Assembly (NCBI GenBank): GCA_030527885.1
Contig: JAUMZY010000005.1
Span: forward strand, 38,310 to 102,309
Direction of reading: 5' to 3'
DNA from: Corynebacterium sp.
GTDB taxonomy: Bacteria > Actinomycetota > Actinomycetes > Mycobacteriales > Mycobacteriaceae
Length of the DNA stretch: 64,000 nt
The notes beneath the pieces are model-generated. The model saw only the letters and a program-made list of their open reading frames with translations, was not told the origin of the DNA and made no database searches. Shown piece after piece: positions 28,915 through 39,048 of this stretch (positions within the stretch are counted from its first letter, which is position 1; each line of letters begins with the position of its first letter). A program made the position numbers and the translations under genes.

Positions 28915-30108
28915 GTGGCAAAGGCTAAGTTTGAGCGTACTAAGCCTCACGTAAACATTGGCACCATCGGTCACGTTGACCACGGTAAGACCACCACTAC
29001 CGCAGCTATTACCAAGGTTCTATCTGACGCATACCCAGATCTGAACCAGGCTTTCGCCTTCGATGCCATTGACAAGGCTCCCGAAGAAAAAGAGCGTGGT
29101 ATCACCATTAACATTGCTCACGTGGAGTACCAGACCGAAAAGCGCCACTACGCACACGTGGACGCTCCTGGTCACGCTGACTACATTAAGAACATGATCA
29201 CTGGTGCTGCCCAGATGGACGGCGCTATCTTGGTTGTGGCTGCTACCGACGGTCCCATGCCGCAGACCAAGGAGCACGTGCTCTTGGCTCGCCAGGTGGG
29301 CGTTCCTTACATCTTGGTTGCACTGAACAAGTGTGATTCCCCCGACGTTGATGAAGAAATCATCGAACTCGTGGAAATGGAACTTCGTGAACTTCTCGCC
29401 GAGCAGGAATACGACGAAGAAGCTCCGATCATCCAGATCTCTGCTCTGAAGGCTTTGGAAGGCGATCCCAAGTGGACCCAGTCCATCCTCGACCTGATGC
29501 AGGCTTGCGATGACTCCATCCCGGACCCAGTCCGCGAAACCGAGAAGCCCTTCTTGATGCCCATCGAGGACATCTTCACCATCACCGGCCGCGGCACCGT
29601 GGTTACCGGTCGTGTGGAGCGCGGTTCCTTGAAGGTCAACGAAGAAGTTGAAATCATCGGTATCAAGGAAAAGTCCCTGACCACCACCGTTACCGGTATC
29701 GAAATGTTCCGCAAGCTGCTGGACTACACCGAAGCTGGCGACAACTGTGGTCTGCTGCTCCGTGGCGTTAAGCGCGAAGAAGTTGAGCGCGGTCAGGTTG
29801 TGGTTAAGCCTGGTGCTTACACCCCTCACACCGAGTTCGAGGCTTCCGTCTACGTTCTGTCCAAGGACGAAGGTGGCCGCCACACCCCATTCTTCGACAA
29901 CTACCGCCCACAGTTCTACTTCCGCACCACCGACGTGACCGGTGTTGTGAAGTTGCCTGAAGGCACCGAAATGGTTATGCCTGGCGACAACGTCGACATG
30001 AGCGTTACCCTGATCCAGCCAGTTGCTATGGACGAAGGCCTGCGTTTCGCTATCCGCGAAGGCTCTCGTACCGTTGGTGCTGGTCGTGTCACCAAGATCA
30101 TCAAGTAA
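28915..30108 (+). CDS. tuf: Translation elongation factor Tu
   Basis: 397 residues. G1 [11 protein letters not shown], switch [15 protein letters not shown]4 NKCDSPD; domains II and III are complete through [11 protein letters not shown] start preceded by AGGAGG. Delivers aminoacyl-tRNA to the ribosome. Ends with a clear intrinsic terminator at 30124-30154. Confidence 0.98.
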   Translation: MAKAKFERTKPHVNIGTIGHVDHGKTTTTAAITKVLSDAYPDLNQAFAFDAIDKAPEEKERGITINIAHVEYQTEKRHYAHVDAPGHADYIKNMITGAAQMDGAILVVAATDGPMPQTKEHVLLARQVGVPYILVALNKCDSPDVDEEIIELVEMELRELLAEQEYDEEAPIIQISALKALEGDPKWTQSILDLMQACDDSIPDPVRETEKPFLMPIEDIFTITGRGTVVTGRVERGSLKVNEEVEIIGIKEKSLTTTVTGIEMFRKLLDYTEAGDNCGLLLRGVKREEVERGQVVVKPGAYTPHTEFEASVYVLSKDEGGRHTPFFDNYRPQFYFRTTDVTGVVKLPEGTEMVMPGDNVDMSVTLIQPVAMDEGLRFAIREGSRTVGAGRVTKIIK

Positions 30109-30123
30109 TTTGATGCCTTAAAA

Positions 30124-30154
30124 CCGCTCCGCCTTCTCGGTGGGGCGGCTTTTT
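30124..30154 (+). terminator. Intrinsic terminator of tuf
   Basis: CCGCTCC pairs with GGGGCGG, followed by CTTTTTC. Directly downstream of the tuf stop. Confidence 0.8.
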
Positions 30155-30177
30155 CATGTGGTAAAGGAGAAATTAGA

Positions 30178-30801
30178 GTGGCGGTACAACGCGCCGAAGT
30201 CCTCGCCGCACTGGGCGATGTGTGGGCGGCCAACCCGCGGCTAACATTGCATGAGCTTTTCGACGTTTTAAGCCGCACCGGACTCCAACCCGATAGCAGT
30301 AACGATGAAGCATTGGGGTTATGTCACTACCTCAGCAGCCTCAAGCCAGCCCGCGCACCCTTAGACATGCACGGCCGCGTCACTACCCCAACGTTGCTGT
30401 TCACCAGCGGCGGCCCCTGTGCACTCTACCCGCACCGATTGATTTTCTACGGTGAGCGGCAGCCCCTGTTGTGGGGCTACCAAGCAATCCAGGTGGCTCG
30501 ACTGCACCGGAATTTAGCCATCCTCACGGCAGCGGGGGAGCAGTGGATGGATCCCCATATCATCCAGGCCATTGAACTGATCGACACCACCCCAGATATA
30601 GCTGCGCCCTACGCATTCGTGTTCGAAGGATCTGATTCCGTGGGCTTGTGGCAAACCGGCAAGCTGCGGGTTGTAGATCGGGGACGAAGAGACATCATCA
30701 CAGTGGAACATGTGTTCCCATTGGTGTGGCCGCTGCAGGTGGGGGATGACACGCCAGCCGGTGTGATTAAAGAATGCTACAAACTAGGAAACGGGGTGTA
30801 A
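30178..30801 (+). CDS. Conserved-looking hypothetical protein
   Basis: 207 residues, GTG start with AAAGGAG about 10 bases upstream. No signal peptide or membrane segment; mixed alpha/beta composition. It ends exactly one base before the ATG of the DUF421 gene, so the two form an operon. I do not recognise a family. Segment PCALYPHRLIFYGERQPLLWGY is distinctive only by its aromatic content. A copy of the dispersed 11-mer lies inside (30255-30265). Confidence 0.7.
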   Translation: MAVQRAEVLAALGDVWAANPRLTLHELFDVLSRTGLQPDSSNDEALGLCHYLSSLKPARAPLDMHGRVTTPTLLFTSGGPCALYPHRLIFYGERQPLLWGYQAIQVARLHRNLAILTAAGEQWMDPHIIQAIELIDTTPDIAAPYAFVFEGSDSVGLWQTGKLRVVDRGRRDIITVEHVFPLVWPLQVGDDTPAGVIKECYKLGNGV

Positions 30802-31359
30802 ATGAGCGTCGAAAAGTTCAAAGAACTAGTAGCGGGTCAGCTCACCATTGACCCAGCCCGCATCCCCATCATTATCATCAGCGGTATATGCATTTACTTA
30901 GCCTTTCTCCTGCTGGTACGCATCTTTGGGATTCGCGTGCTAGCGAAAATGAATACCTTCGATGCCGTCGTGATCGTTATGTTTGGAGCGGTTGCTGGCC
31001 GCGTCATTTTGGGACACCCACCGACCTTATTTGCCGGCATCTTAAGCCTAACCACGCTCATGGCCATGGAAGCAGTCTTCGGAATGGTGCGGGATGTGCG
31101 TGGTATCCGTGACACACTGGCCGGTCGGCCACAAGTAGTGGTGGCGCAAGGCGAAATCATTGAAAGCCAATTGCGAAAAGTTCACGTTCGACGGGCCGAC
31201 ATTCGCCACGCGGTACGCCGTGCCGGCATTCCCAATATGCGATACGTGCAGCTGATGATCTTGGAACCCAATGGTGAAATGTCCCTGTTCCGTACCGGTG
31301 AACCAGTGGACCCCGAGCTGCTCAAAGGTGTGGCTGGGGTGGAATACCTGTACCCATAG
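30802..31359 (+). CDS. DUF421 (YetF-type) membrane protein
   Basis: 185 residues. Three N-terminal hydrophobic segments (IIIISGICIYLAFLLLVRIFG; FDAVVIVMFGAVAGRVIL) and a soluble C-terminal domain with GEIIESQLRKVHVRRADIRHAVRRAGI, the typical DUF421 region. Such proteins (YetF, YdfS) sit in the cytoplasmic membrane; some are germination or stress factors, role here unknown. Its last 13 bases recur in inverted orientation at 46338-46350. Confidence 0.8.
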   Translation: MSVEKFKELVAGQLTIDPARIPIIIISGICIYLAFLLLVRIFGIRVLAKMNTFDAVVIVMFGAVAGRVILGHPPTLFAGILSLTTLMAMEAVFGMVRDVRGIRDTLAGRPQVVVAQGEIIESQLRKVHVRRADIRHAVRRAGIPNMRYVQLMILEPNGEMSLFRTGEPVDPELLKGVAGVEYLYP

Positions 31360-31374
31360 ATTCATACGGTTGGA

Positions 31375-31540
31375 TTATTTAGCCCAGCCGATGTTTTCGT
31401 TAGGTACCCGAGCGAAGGAATAAGCACCATAGTTAGCCAGCCCCTTCTTAGAGGCAACTAGCTGCGGGCCGTTCACGTACGGCATGATCCAGCTTATTCG
31501 CTTTGTCGAGTTGTTGCTTGTGCATCCGCATGATGTCTTC
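31375..31540 (-). pseudogene. 3' fragment of a peptide-binding lipoprotein gene
   Basis: Minus-strand reading gives YVNGPQLVASKKGLANYG and then AYSF...IGWAK-stop, nearly the same as the C-terminus of the binding protein at 44616-46298. The match continues 20 bases past the stop codon (AATAATCCAACCG-ATGAATC). Upstream of about 31490 the frame shifts and only weak similarity remains (QQLDKANKLD). It is a leftover of a duplicated or rearranged gene end. Confidence 0.8.
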
Positions 31541-31555
31541 CTGCGTGCATATAAA

Positions 31556-32262
31556 TCATCCGACAGGTGGGTGGGTAGAAAGTGGGATACGGAATACTTT
31601 GCTGACAAACCCGCGATTATCCAGCCGCAGCTTGTCGACGACATCAGGAGAATCCGCGATTGTTACATAGAGATACGTGGAGTAATCTTCCGTAGTCGCG
31701 TCGTCGACCTGCGGCAAAAGCTCCTCAATGGCGGGATAAATATCCCCAGGCCCGTAATCGACACTGTAATGTATCACCGCACCAGGCACTTGCTGCAATT
31801 GCTTCTCGTACTGCTCCGTGGCTTCTAGCTGACGCACCTCATGCCGCAGGAAAACCGTGAGATAACACCAAGCCGGATCGGATAGTTCAGCAAGGGGCTT
31901 CATGTGCATGAAGATGGTGTTACTGCCAAAAACCGATGGTTCACCTCGCTCATCAAGGTTCACCACCTTGATGCCTTTCATCGTTTGAACATGTACACCA
32001 GTTTTGATGTTGTTCGTGCCGAAAATCCGCACGATGGTGAAGAACAGGTATGTGGAATAATCACGCGGATCAGGCTTCCCAATTTGTGCCAGCATGCCAT
32101 TCGTCTCTGGATCAATATAGCCCAGTTCCAGCGCTGTTGCAGAAGAATAAATCACATCGTACCGGGCAGATAGTTCTTTCAACCACTCCTGATATCGTGT
32201 ATAGGCTGCTGCTAGGTCATCTTTTTGCAAACGAACTTAGTCACGTAGCATTTAAAAACTCA
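31556..32262 (-). pseudogene. Two-unit member of a small uncharacterised family, damaged N-terminus
   Basis: An open frame of 224 codons (from a TTG at 32230) has two copies of a ~110-residue unit: RYQEWLKELSARYDVIYSS...DYSTYLFFTIV and, after AWCYLTVFL, QYEKQLQQ...DYSTYLYVTIA. The same unit is found singly at 46747-47115 (CYTTVFV...RYRELL...KYTTFLYTTIA) and, more distantly, at 47200-47544. Relatives have about 20 more residues at the start; here they are found in another frame (CYVTKFVC) before a run of five T (32222-32226), so one base is missing and the start is lost. Function unknown. Confidence 0.6.
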
Positions 32263-32476
32263 CGTATTGAGCCTGACTTCACTTATAAGTATTTTATATA
32301 AGAAATAAGGCAAATCCAATAGATAGCGCAATAAAATACTGTGCTGGCGCCAAGTCATATACAAACCAAACCCCACGATCACTACTACATACCCGAAATA
32401 AATATTCTCAATGCACTCATTAATAAATGGCGTAACCATCGTGCTAAAGGCCAAAACTGCCGCTACCTAATTGAGT
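32260..32476 (-). pseudogene. Truncated copy of the small membrane protein gene
   Basis: Reads VAAVLAFSTMVTPF, then YVVVIVGFGLYMTWRQHSILL, clearly related to the intact neighbour at 32551-32826 (TPFMGDD, YTVVVAALGLFVAWHRRSIVL). The first ~20 residues are cut off by a stop codon and no start with a ribosome site remains. A tandem duplicate in decay. Confidence 0.6.
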
Positions 32477-32550
32477 AGCGACAGTCTCTAGGCTTGCTGC
32501 TTAAGTGGTCAATTAGCTACTTCTCTGATATGACCTACAGATTCATTTGG

Positions 32551-32826
32551 CTAGATTCCAAACAAGGACAAACCAATCAGCAATACAATAAACCAGGCGA
32601 ACAGGGTAAGCACTGATGCCACTGCAAGTACAATACTGCGCCGGTGCCAAGCAACAAACAGACCAAGTGCAGCTACCACCACCGTATAACCGGTATATAG
32701 CGTGACCACCCACGATGGAATATCATCACCCATGAATGGAGTTGCTAACCATACTGCAATAAGTAAGACACAGATGGTTGCCAGCTGCCATTTTGGTTGC
32801 TGCTTAGCAGAAATATCATCCGTCAT
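32551..32826 (-). CDS. Small membrane protein
   Basis: 91 residues with three hydrophobic segments (about 19-34, 42-60, 67-90) and a hydrophilic start MTDDISAKQQPKW. A strong AAGGAGG precedes the ATG. Lies 41 bases downstream of the secreted phospholipase-like gene on the same strand and may be cotranscribed. No family recognised; the decayed paralogue downstream shows it was duplicated. Confidence 0.65.
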   Translation of the reverse strand: MTDDISAKQQPKWQLATICVLLIAVWLATPFMGDDIPSWVVTLYTGYTVVVAALGLFVAWHRRSIVLAVASVLTLFAWFIVLLIGLSLFGI

Positions 32827-32867
32827 GATAATTGACCTCCTTAAGACACTCTAGTAACTGAAAGCGT

Positions 32868-33467
32868 TTACCAGCAGCCATGGAAAGTCGGCACAGCACG
32901 AATTGCAGCCTCAATATAAGCACGATCACGCCCGGAATAGTGCGTCCGGATACTCTTCATGTGATTCACAAATTCCTTATCACAATCACAAACCTTCCGA
33001 CCTGCAGTAAGGCACTTGTCATGGTTCATGCAAATGCGATCAGCAGAGTTTTGGGGAGTACCACCGTTGGTACGGCACTTGCCACACCAATTCCACCGTT
33101 CAAACAGCGAGAGACAGGCCGGATCCCACTCCTTACTATCCGATGCTTCTCGCTTCTTTTCACATGATTCAAATTGCTTGAGGTAGTCGTTGTACCCTGT
33201 ACCAACTTCCAAAACCTCTTCAGATGTTCCTGCTTTTTGCGCACCAGCAACATCAAACTCCAAAGTTTGCTTGTCAACGAACCGGTCCAAAGCAGAATCC
33301 AATTCCTTGTTGAACTGTTCGGTTGGGTGCTGCTCTACAGGGCGTTGCTCCTTAGACTGAACAGTGCTTTTTGGCGTAGGAGCAGCAGAAGTCGTCTCGG
33401 CCTGAGCGTAAACAGGGAACAACAAGAGTGCGGCACTAGCAATGCTGATGAAGAATTTTTTCTTCAT
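32868..33467 (-). CDS. Secreted Cys-rich protein, phospholipase A2-like
   Basis: 199 residues. A standard signal peptide (MKKKFFISIASAALLLFPVYAQA) is followed by a Gln/Glu/Pro-rich stretch and, from about residue 100, a domain with eight Cys. CGKCRTNGGTP resembles the calcium loop, CMNHDKC the catalytic His-Asp motif and CDCDKEF the following Cys pair of small secreted phospholipases A2. It may hydrolyse host or bacterial phospholipids outside the cell. Ribosome site GGAAGAG. Assignment rests on motif spacing; a structural relative with another activity is possible. Confidence 0.55.
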   Translation of the reverse strand: MKKKFFISIASAALLLFPVYAQAETTSAAPTPKSTVQSKEQRPVEQHPTEQFNKELDSALDRFVDKQTLEFDVAGAQKAGTSEEVLEVGTGYNDYLKQFESCEKKREASDSKEWDPACLSLFERWNWCGKCRTNGGTPQNSADRICMNHDKCLTAGRKVCDCDKEFVNHMKSIRTHYSGRDRAYIEAAIRAVPTFHGCW

Positions 33468-33500
33468 TTTCTCTTCCTTTCAAGAAGATGAATAGGTAAC

Positions 33501-33550
33501 AATTTTTGCAGTTGAAAACCATTATATTCACAAAATTAACTGCAAAAATT
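33501..33550. promoter_or_regulatory. Long inverted repeat upstream of the phospholipase-like gene
   Basis: AATTTTTGCAGTT (33501-33513) and AACTGCAAAAATT (33538-33550): perfect 13-base arms, 24-base spacer. Lies 34 bases before the start codon on the minus strand, so it falls in the leader or promoter. A second short palindrome (CACGC-GCTTT-GCGTG) is at 33562-33576. The rest of 33468-33921 is AT-rich with no gene seen. Confidence 0.5.
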
Positions 33551-33921
33551 TTTGCTTTGCACACGCGCTTTGCGTGCGTTAATTTGTACCCCTACTACGC
33601 GCAATCGGCATTGACTAGGTAAAACTATAAAATTGATTACTCTGCACCCCTATACTAGGGCGAACTCTAACTGTGCATAAGGTCGCACTTATTGAAAATA
33701 GATATTCTGCTACATGGCATACACTATCTGAAGTTTCTGGTCAAATTTCACACTTGCACTCCATCTATATTTTTATTCGCATATATTCAAACAAACATCA
33801 TTACTCCCAATTTTATTTTTATTAACATGCATAAATGGAAAGTAGCAATGGTGGTAATTGTTAGATGTTAAAAATGCCCCCACTAGACATACTGGGTAAC
33901 CAATGCGGCATACTAGAGAGC

Positions 33922-34812
33922 ATGAAAAAGGTACTACATTTCCTATGTCTTCTTATTGGCAATGTAATAGGTTTGACATTACTAATAAATCAATTAACAA
34001 TTCCTGCTCAAGCTGCTGTCACTGTTATCAAACCAGTCGGCTATAATATTGTAAATGGCCAACAAGACCTAGCTAATCCTATTAATGGCGAGAACTTAGT
34101 CTCTGACCCAGGATTCTCTTCATCCACTTCTTTTCGAGGCACTCAAAGCACACACGAAAAAGCCATCGAAGAAGATACCCGTATCCAAATCACTGATACC
34201 GAAGAAGCTCCTTTTCGGTGGATCGGCCGCATCCAATTCAGCTCACCGGAGGGAAAGAAATACACTTGCACTGGCTCACTCATCGGTAAAGATACCGTCA
34301 TCACTGCTGGCCATTGCCTTGCAAGAAATGCATCAAATATCAGCTTTACGCCAGGCCTCAACCATAATGAATCCCCCTTCCCCATCACACTTGCTACTCA
34401 AGTTTGGTATGACAAAAATTTTAACCAAAAACTTACTGGTCAAGATTGGGGAATCATCAAACTAGACACACCTATCGGTAACGAAATCGGCTGGTTTGGC
34501 ATGAAAACACCTACCAATACTGAGTTAGAGCAACACAATGCGGCTGCCACTATCATTGGATATCCCGGAGACAAGCCTGTAGATTCAATGTGGCGGGGAC
34601 GTGACAAAATCACTAACGTAACGGAGCAAGAAGTGTTTTATAAGACCGACACTTTCACCGGGCAGTCAGGAGCTCCTGTGCTTGATGATTCTGACACTAT
34701 TTTCGCTATCCACACCGATGGCCTTGGAGATAAAAATTGGGGTACAAGAATCACTCCAGAGTTATTTAATCTCTTCATCAACTTATCCAAAGCGACACAA
34801 TCGGCAAAATAA
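33922..34812 (+). CDS. Secreted trypsin-like (V8/glutamyl endopeptidase type) serine protease
   Basis: 296 residues. Signal peptide MKKVLHFLCLLIGN... ending near PAQA|AV. Catalytic triad: His in TAGHCLA, Asp in QDWGIIKLD, Ser in GQSGAPV, the arrangement of S1B proteases. About 70 residues between signal and catalytic domain may be a propeptide. The region is richer in A+T than the ribosomal genes around it. ATG at 33922 gives a normal signal peptide; the ATG at 33865 would place 19 polar residues ahead of it. Likely exported virulence or nutrient factor (inference). Confidence 0.8.
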   Translation: MKKVLHFLCLLIGNVIGLTLLINQLTIPAQAAVTVIKPVGYNIVNGQQDLANPINGENLVSDPGFSSSTSFRGTQSTHEKAIEEDTRIQITDTEEAPFRWIGRIQFSSPEGKKYTCTGSLIGKDTVITAGHCLARNASNISFTPGLNHNESPFPITLATQVWYDKNFNQKLTGQDWGIIKLDTPIGNEIGWFGMKTPTNTELEQHNAAATIIGYPGDKPVDSMWRGRDKITNVTEQEVFYKTDTFTGQSGAPVLDDSDTIFAIHTDGLGDKNWGTRITPELFNLFINLSKATQSAK

Positions 34813-34835
34813 CCCATCGCCCATCCGTCGAAAAG

Positions 34836-34859
34836 CAAAAACCCCCGCCGAAGCGGGGG
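34836..34859 (-). terminator. Terminator of the S10 operon
   Basis: On the minus strand CCCCCGC-TTCG-GCGGGGG is followed by TTTTTGC. It lies 15 bases after the rpsQ stop. A copy of the 11-mer (34826-34836) follows at once. Confidence 0.85.
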
Positions 34860-34873
34860 CGTGCTGATAACTC

Positions 34874-35152
34874 TTAGCGAGCTTTCTCGATGATCTCTAC
34901 GAGCCGGAAGTGCTTATCCTTGGATAGCGGCCGGGTCTCTTCGATACGGACGAGATCGCCAACACCTGCGGTTTCTTCCTCATCGTGCACCTTCACTTTG
35001 GAGTTGGTGCGGATGGTCTTACCGTACAGGGCGTGCTGCTTGCGGTCTTCTAGTTCCACAACGATGGTTTTTTGCATCTTGTCGGATACAACATAACCGG
35101 TGCGGACCTTGCGGCTGCCTTTAGTCTTCTTGTTCACGTTTGCCTCACTCAT
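34874..35152 (-). CDS. rpsQ: 30S ribosomal protein S17
   Basis: 92 residues. [18 protein letters not shown] and [19 protein letters not shown] are typical. Last gene of this operon, which ends in an intrinsic terminator; rplN and following genes are not in the window. Confidence 0.96.
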   Translation of the reverse strand: MSEANVNKKTKGSRKVRTGYVVSDKMQKTIVVELEDRKQHALYGKTIRTNSKVKVHDEEETAGVGDLVRIEETRPLSKDKHFRLVEIIEKAR

Positions 35153-35154
35153 GA

Positions 35155-35385
35155 TTAAGCCTCAGCTCCCGGAACCACAGACAGACCCAGCTCGCGCTCA
35201 CGAATAACCGTGTAGATACGGGCAATGTCGTGCTTGACGGTGCGCAGGCGACTGGTATTAGTCAGTTGGCCGGTGGCAGCCTGGAAGCGCAGGTTAAACA
35301 GCTCTTCCTTGGCTTCCGCCAGGCGGGTTTCAAGCTCCTTAGCAGTCAGCTCGCGCAGCTCGTGTGCGGGGGTACCGTTAGCCAT
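35155..35385 (-). CDS. rpmC: 50S ribosomal protein L29
   Basis: 76 residues; [27 protein letters not shown] is replaced here by the same landmark [11 protein letters not shown] and [11 protein letters not shown]. Its ATG shares one base with the rplP stop (TAATG). Confidence 0.96.
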   Translation of the reverse strand: MANGTPAHELRELTAKELETRLAEAKEELFNLRFQAATGQLTNTSRLRTVKHDIARIYTVIRERELGLSVVPGAEA

Positions 35386-35801
35386 TAGAACTGGTCCTCC
35401 TTCTTGAGAATACGAACCTTGCAGGGGAGTTTCTGACCCGCACGGCGCAGTGCCTCTAGAGCCATTTCCTCATTGTGGTAGCTCATTTCAAACAGGATGC
35501 GACCTGGCTTGACGTTAGCAATCCACTTTTCCACTGGGCCTTTACCGGAACCCATACGTACACCGAGGGGCTTTTGGGTCAGGGGCCGGTCTGGGAAGAT
35601 GTTGATCCACACCTTGCCACCACGCTTGATGTGGCGGTTGATTGCGATACGGGCGGATTCAATTTGACGGTTGGTGACGTAGGCAGGTTCCAGAGCCTGG
35701 ATTGCGTAGTCACCGAAGTTGATGCGGTTACCACCTTTGGAAACGCCGTCGCGGTGCGGACGGTGCTGGCGGCGGTATTTCACGCGCTTTGGAATAAGCA
35801 T
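35385..35801 (-). CDS. rplP: 50S ribosomal protein L16
   Basis: 138 residues from [15 protein letters not shown]; a longer open frame upstream is an artefact overlapping rps[20 protein letters not shown] and [13 protein letters not shown] are diagnostic. Starts 5 bases after rpsC. Confidence 0.97.
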   Translation of the reverse strand: MLIPKRVKYRRQHRPHRDGVSKGGNRINFGDYAIQALEPAYVTNRQIESARIAINRHIKRGGKVWINIFPDRPLTQKPLGVRMGSGKGPVEKWIANVKPGRILFEMSYHNEEMALEALRRAGQKLPCKVRILKKEDQF

Positions 35802-35805
35802 AGGT

Positions 35806-36555
35806 TTAGCCCTCCTGCTTCTGCTCAGCACGCTGGCGACGTTGGCCACCACGACGCGGACGTGCGTTGCGGTCACCGCCGCGGCCGCGGCGCTCTGCTG
35901 GTGCGTTGAGTTCGCTCTCCCGACGGTTGCCCACAACGTCACCCTTGTAGATCCACACCTTCACGCCAATGCGGCCGAATGTGGTGTGTGCTTCGTAGGT
36001 GCCGTAGTCGATTTCGGCGCGGAGCGTGTGCAGTGGAACGCGACCTTCATGGTAGCGCTCGGTGCGGGACATCTCGGCACCGCCAAGACGACCAGCACAC
36101 ATAACTTTTATGCCCTTGACCTGGGGTTGACGCATTGCACCTTGGATGGCTTTGCGCATTGCGCGGCGGAATGCCACGCGGTTGGTCAACTGCTCGGCGA
36201 TGGACTGGGCCACTAGTTGAGCATTGGCGTCAATGTTCTTGACCTCAAGGATGTTCAGAGCAACCTGTTTGCCCGTGAGTTTTTCCAGCTCACGGCGCAA
36301 CCGGTCAGCTTCGGAACCCCGGCGACCAATCACGATGCCCGGGCGGGCGGTGTGAATGTCAACCCGTACCCGGTCGCGGGTACGTTCGATGACGATGTCG
36401 GCGATGCCGGCACGGTCGAGGGTCTTGGTGAGGAATGTACGGATCTTGATATCTTCTGCAAGATAATCAGCGTAGTTTTTGTCGGCGAACCAGTGGGACT
36501 TCCAGTCGGAAGTAATGCCCAATCGGAGGCCGTGTGGGTGGATTTTCTGTCCCAC
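35806..36555 (-). CDS. rpsC: 30S ribosomal protein S3
   Basis: 249 residues. [14 protein letters not shown] start, KH domain [18 protein letters not shown], and C-terminal domain ending in an Arg/Gly/Glu-rich tail ([16 protein letters not shown]) common in actinobacteria. Confidence 0.97.
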   Translation of the reverse strand: MGQKIHPHGLRLGITSDWKSHWFADKNYADYLAEDIKIRTFLTKTLDRAGIADIVIERTRDRVRVDIHTARPGIVIGRRGSEADRLRRELEKLTGKQVALNILEVKNIDANAQLVAQSIAEQLTNRVAFRRAMRKAIQGAMRQPQVKGIKVMCAGRLGGAEMSRTERYHEGRVPLHTLRAEIDYGTYEAHTTFGRIGVKVWIYKGDVVGNRRESELNAPAERRGRGGDRNARPRRGGQRRQRAEQKQEG

Positions 36556-36557
36556 GG

Positions 36558-36914
36558 TTATGCACCTGCCTTCTGGCTCTCGACAACCACAGTGATGTGG
36601 CTGGTGCGCTTACGGATCTGGAATGCCCGACCCTGAGCGCGGGGACGGAAACGACGCATGGTTGGCCCCTCGTTGGCATAAGCCTCAGAGATCACCAAGG
36701 TCCGGCGGTCGAGGCCCTGGTTGTTTTCCGCGTTAGCAGCTGCGGACTGAACCACTTTAGCTACGGGCTCAGAGGCAGACTGGGGGGCGTACTTCAAAAT
36801 GGCCAAGGCTTCTTCCACAGACTTGCCGCGCACCAGGTTGATGACGCGACGGGCCTTCATGGGGGTGACTCGGACGAAGCGGGCGGTTGCGCGTGCGGTA
36901 TTAGTATCGCTCAT
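36558..36914 (-). CDS. rplV: 50S ribosomal protein L22
   Basis: 118 residues with [21 protein letters not shown] and the loop [15 protein letters not shown] that lines the exit tunnel. Two bases separate it from rpsC. Confidence 0.97.
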   Translation of the reverse strand: MSDTNTARATARFVRVTPMKARRVINLVRGKSVEEALAILKYAPQSASEPVAKVVQSAAANAENNQGLDRRTLVISEAYANEGPTMRRFRPRAQGRAFQIRKRTSHITVVVESQKAGA

Positions 36915-36917
36915 CGC

Positions 36918-37196
36918 TTATCGACGTCCCTTCTTCTTTTCCTGAATGTGACCCTTGAAGGTCTTGGTGGGGGCGAACTCACCGAGCTTGTGGCCAACCA
37001 TGGAGTCGTCTACAAACACTGGCACGTGCTTCCGGCCATCGTGGACGGCGAAAGTGTGGCCAATGAAGTCGGGGAGAATGGTGGAACGACGGGACCAGGT
37101 CTTGATGACCTGCTTGGTGCCCTTTTCGTTCTGAGCATCAACCTTTGCGAGGAGGTGCTCATCGACAAACGGGCCCTTCTTAAGGCTACGTGGCAT
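36918..37196 (-). CDS. rpsS: 30S ribosomal protein S19
   Basis: 92 residues, [15 protein letters not shown] start and [16 protein letters not shown]. Its last codons and stop contain a copy of the dispersed 11-mer (36916-36926, GRR-stop). Confidence 0.97.
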   Translation of the reverse strand: MPRSLKKGPFVDEHLLAKVDAQNEKGTKQVIKTWSRRSTILPDFIGHTFAVHDGRKHVPVFVDDSMVGHKLGEFAPTKTFKGHIQEKKKGRR

Positions 37197-37212
37197 CTTC
37201 TCTTACCTCCTC

Positions 37213-38055
37213 TTAGCGTTTCTTGTTCTTGTTCGAGCGGCGACGCTGAACAATCATGTTGTTGCTGTAACGGTTGGGGTTGCGGGTACGACCCTCTTTC
37301 TTGCCCCATGGGGACACTGGGTGACGACCACCCGAGGTCTTACCTTCACCACCACCGTGTGGGTGGTCAACTGGGTTCATGACCACACCACGCACGGTTG
37401 GGCGAACGCCCTTCCAGCGCATACGGCCAGCTTTACCCCAGCGGATGTTGATTTGGTCAGCGTTGCCGACCTCACCAACGGTTGCCCGGCAGCGGATATC
37501 CACGCGGCGGATTTCCGATGAGGGCATACGCAGTACTGCATAGTTACCGGCTTTACCCAGCAGCTGGATGGAGGAACCAGCTGACCGAGCCAGCTTAGCG
37601 CCTGCACCTGGCTTGAGTTCCACGCAGTGGATCACGGTACCAGCAGGAATATTGCGCAGCGGTAGGTTGTTACCCACCTTGATGTCAGCGTTAGGGCCTG
37701 CTTCCAACATTTGACCTTGGTATAGGTTCTTGGGAGCAATGATGTAACGCTTTTCGCCATCGACGTAGTGCAGCAACGCAATGTTGGCGGTGCGGTTCGG
37801 GTCGTACTCGATGTGAGCAACCTTGGCCGGAATGCCATCTTTGTCGTTGCGACGGAAGTCGATGAGCCGGTATTGGCGCTTGTGTCCGCCACCTTTGTGG
37901 CGCACGGTGATGTGGCCGTGAACGTTACGGCCACCCTTCTTTGGCAGGGGGCGAACCAGGGATTTCTCCGGCTTTGAACGAGTAATTTCCTCGAACATAG
38001 ATACGGAGCTCTGGCGGCGACCTGGGGTTGTCGGCTTATATTTACGAATAGCCAT
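37213..38055 (-). CDS. rplB: 50S ribosomal protein L2
   Basis: 280 residues. [19 protein letters not shown] (peptidyl-transferase protein signature) and [19 protein letters not shown] with the conserved HGGG loop. Complete. Confidence 0.98.
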   Translation of the reverse strand: MAIRKYKPTTPGRRQSSVSMFEEITRSKPEKSLVRPLPKKGGRNVHGHITVRHKGGGHKRQYRLIDFRRNDKDGIPAKVAHIEYDPNRTANIALLHYVDGEKRYIIAPKNLYQGQMLEAGPNADIKVGNNLPLRNIPAGTVIHCVELKPGAGAKLARSAGSSIQLLGKAGNYAVLRMPSSEIRRVDIRCRATVGEVGNADQINIRWGKAGRMRWKGVRPTVRGVVMNPVDHPHGGGEGKTSGGRHPVSPWGKKEGRTRNPNRYSNNMIVQRRRSNKNKKR

Positions 38056-38082
38056 AGTTTTTCCTTATACCTCGACTTCCTG

Positions 38083-38391
38083 CTATGCGGCGGAGCCGCC
38101 GAAGATGTCGATGGGATCGCTGCCCTCACGAAGCGTCACATAGGCGCGTTTGGTGGCCTTGCAGGTACCGTAACCGCCGGTGCGAGTGCGCTTGCGCTTG
38201 CCCTCACGGTTTACAGTGTTCACAGAAGCTACCTGCACACCAAAGATCTGCTCGATGGCAATCTTGATTTCGGTCTTATTGGCGGTAGGAGCAACAAAAA
38301 ACACGTAGGTGTTCTCCTCCATCAGGCCATAAGATTTTTCCGAAACGACCGGGGCAAGAATAATGTCACGGGGATTTGCAATCTTAGCCAT
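38083..38391 (-). CDS. rplW: 50S ribosomal protein L23
   Basis: 102 residues from [10 protein letters not shown]; the ATG at 38391 overlaps the 3' end of rplD by 8 bases. [13 protein letters not shown] and the Lys/Arg-rich loop [10 protein letters not shown] are typical. Confidence 0.96.
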   Translation of the reverse strand: MAKIANPRDIILAPVVSEKSYGLMEENTYVFFVAPTANKTEIKIAIEQIFGVQVASVNTVNREGKRKRTRTGGYGTCKATKRAYVTLREGSDPIDIFGGSAA

Positions 38392-39046
38392 TGTTCTCCT
38401 CCTTCTTGTCTGCACCAGTTACCCGATTGATGAAAGCGTTCAAGGCTTCCACCGAGAACACCACATCATCTGAGTACAGGACGTCGTAGGTGTTCAGCTG
38501 ATCCTGGTAGCGGATGTTAACGCCAGGCAGGTTGCGTGCGCTCAAGCGGGAGGTAGCGTCTTCCCGACCAACAATGAACAAGACATTGCGGCGATCGGTC
38601 AGGCGCCCCAAGAAGGCTTTAGCGGACTTGGTCGAAGGCTTTTGACCAGCGACCAATTCATCGACCACGTGGATGCGTGCGTGACGAGCACGGTCCGACA
38701 GTGCGCCGTATAAAGCAGCCTTGATCATTTTCTTCGGGGTCCGTTGGCTGTAATCGCGTGGCTTGGGGCCATGGGAAATACCACCACCGGTGTAATGAGG
38801 TGCGCGGATCGAACCCTGACGAGCCCGACCGGTACCCTTCTGGCGGAATGGCTTGCGGCCACCGCCACGCACTTCACCACGGGTTTTGGTGGAGTGGGTG
38901 CCTTGGCGCCGAGCTGCCAACTGTGCGTTAACAACTTGGTGCAAAAGCGAAATGGAAACTTCGCGGTCGAAGATTTCTGCGGGCAGCTCTACCTGACCGG
39001 CGGTGCTACCAGCAGCGGTTTGGACATCTAGTGTTAGATGGCTCAT
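38384..39046 (-). CDS. rplD: 50S ribosomal protein L4
   Basis: 220 residues. [19 protein letters not shown] and [14 protein letters not shown] mark the conserved extended loop. Two bases after rplC. Confidence 0.97.
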   Translation of the reverse strand: MSHLTLDVQTAAGSTAGQVELPAEIFDREVSISLLHQVVNAQLAARRQGTHSTKTRGEVRGGGRKPFRQKGTGRARQGSIRAPHYTGGGISHGPKPRDYSQRTPKKMIKAALYGALSDRARHARIHVVDELVAGQKPSTKSAKAFLGRLTDRRNVLFIVGREDATSRLSARNLPGVNIRYQDQLNTYDVLYSDDVVFSVEALNAFINRVTGADKKEENNG

Positions 39047-39048
39047 GT

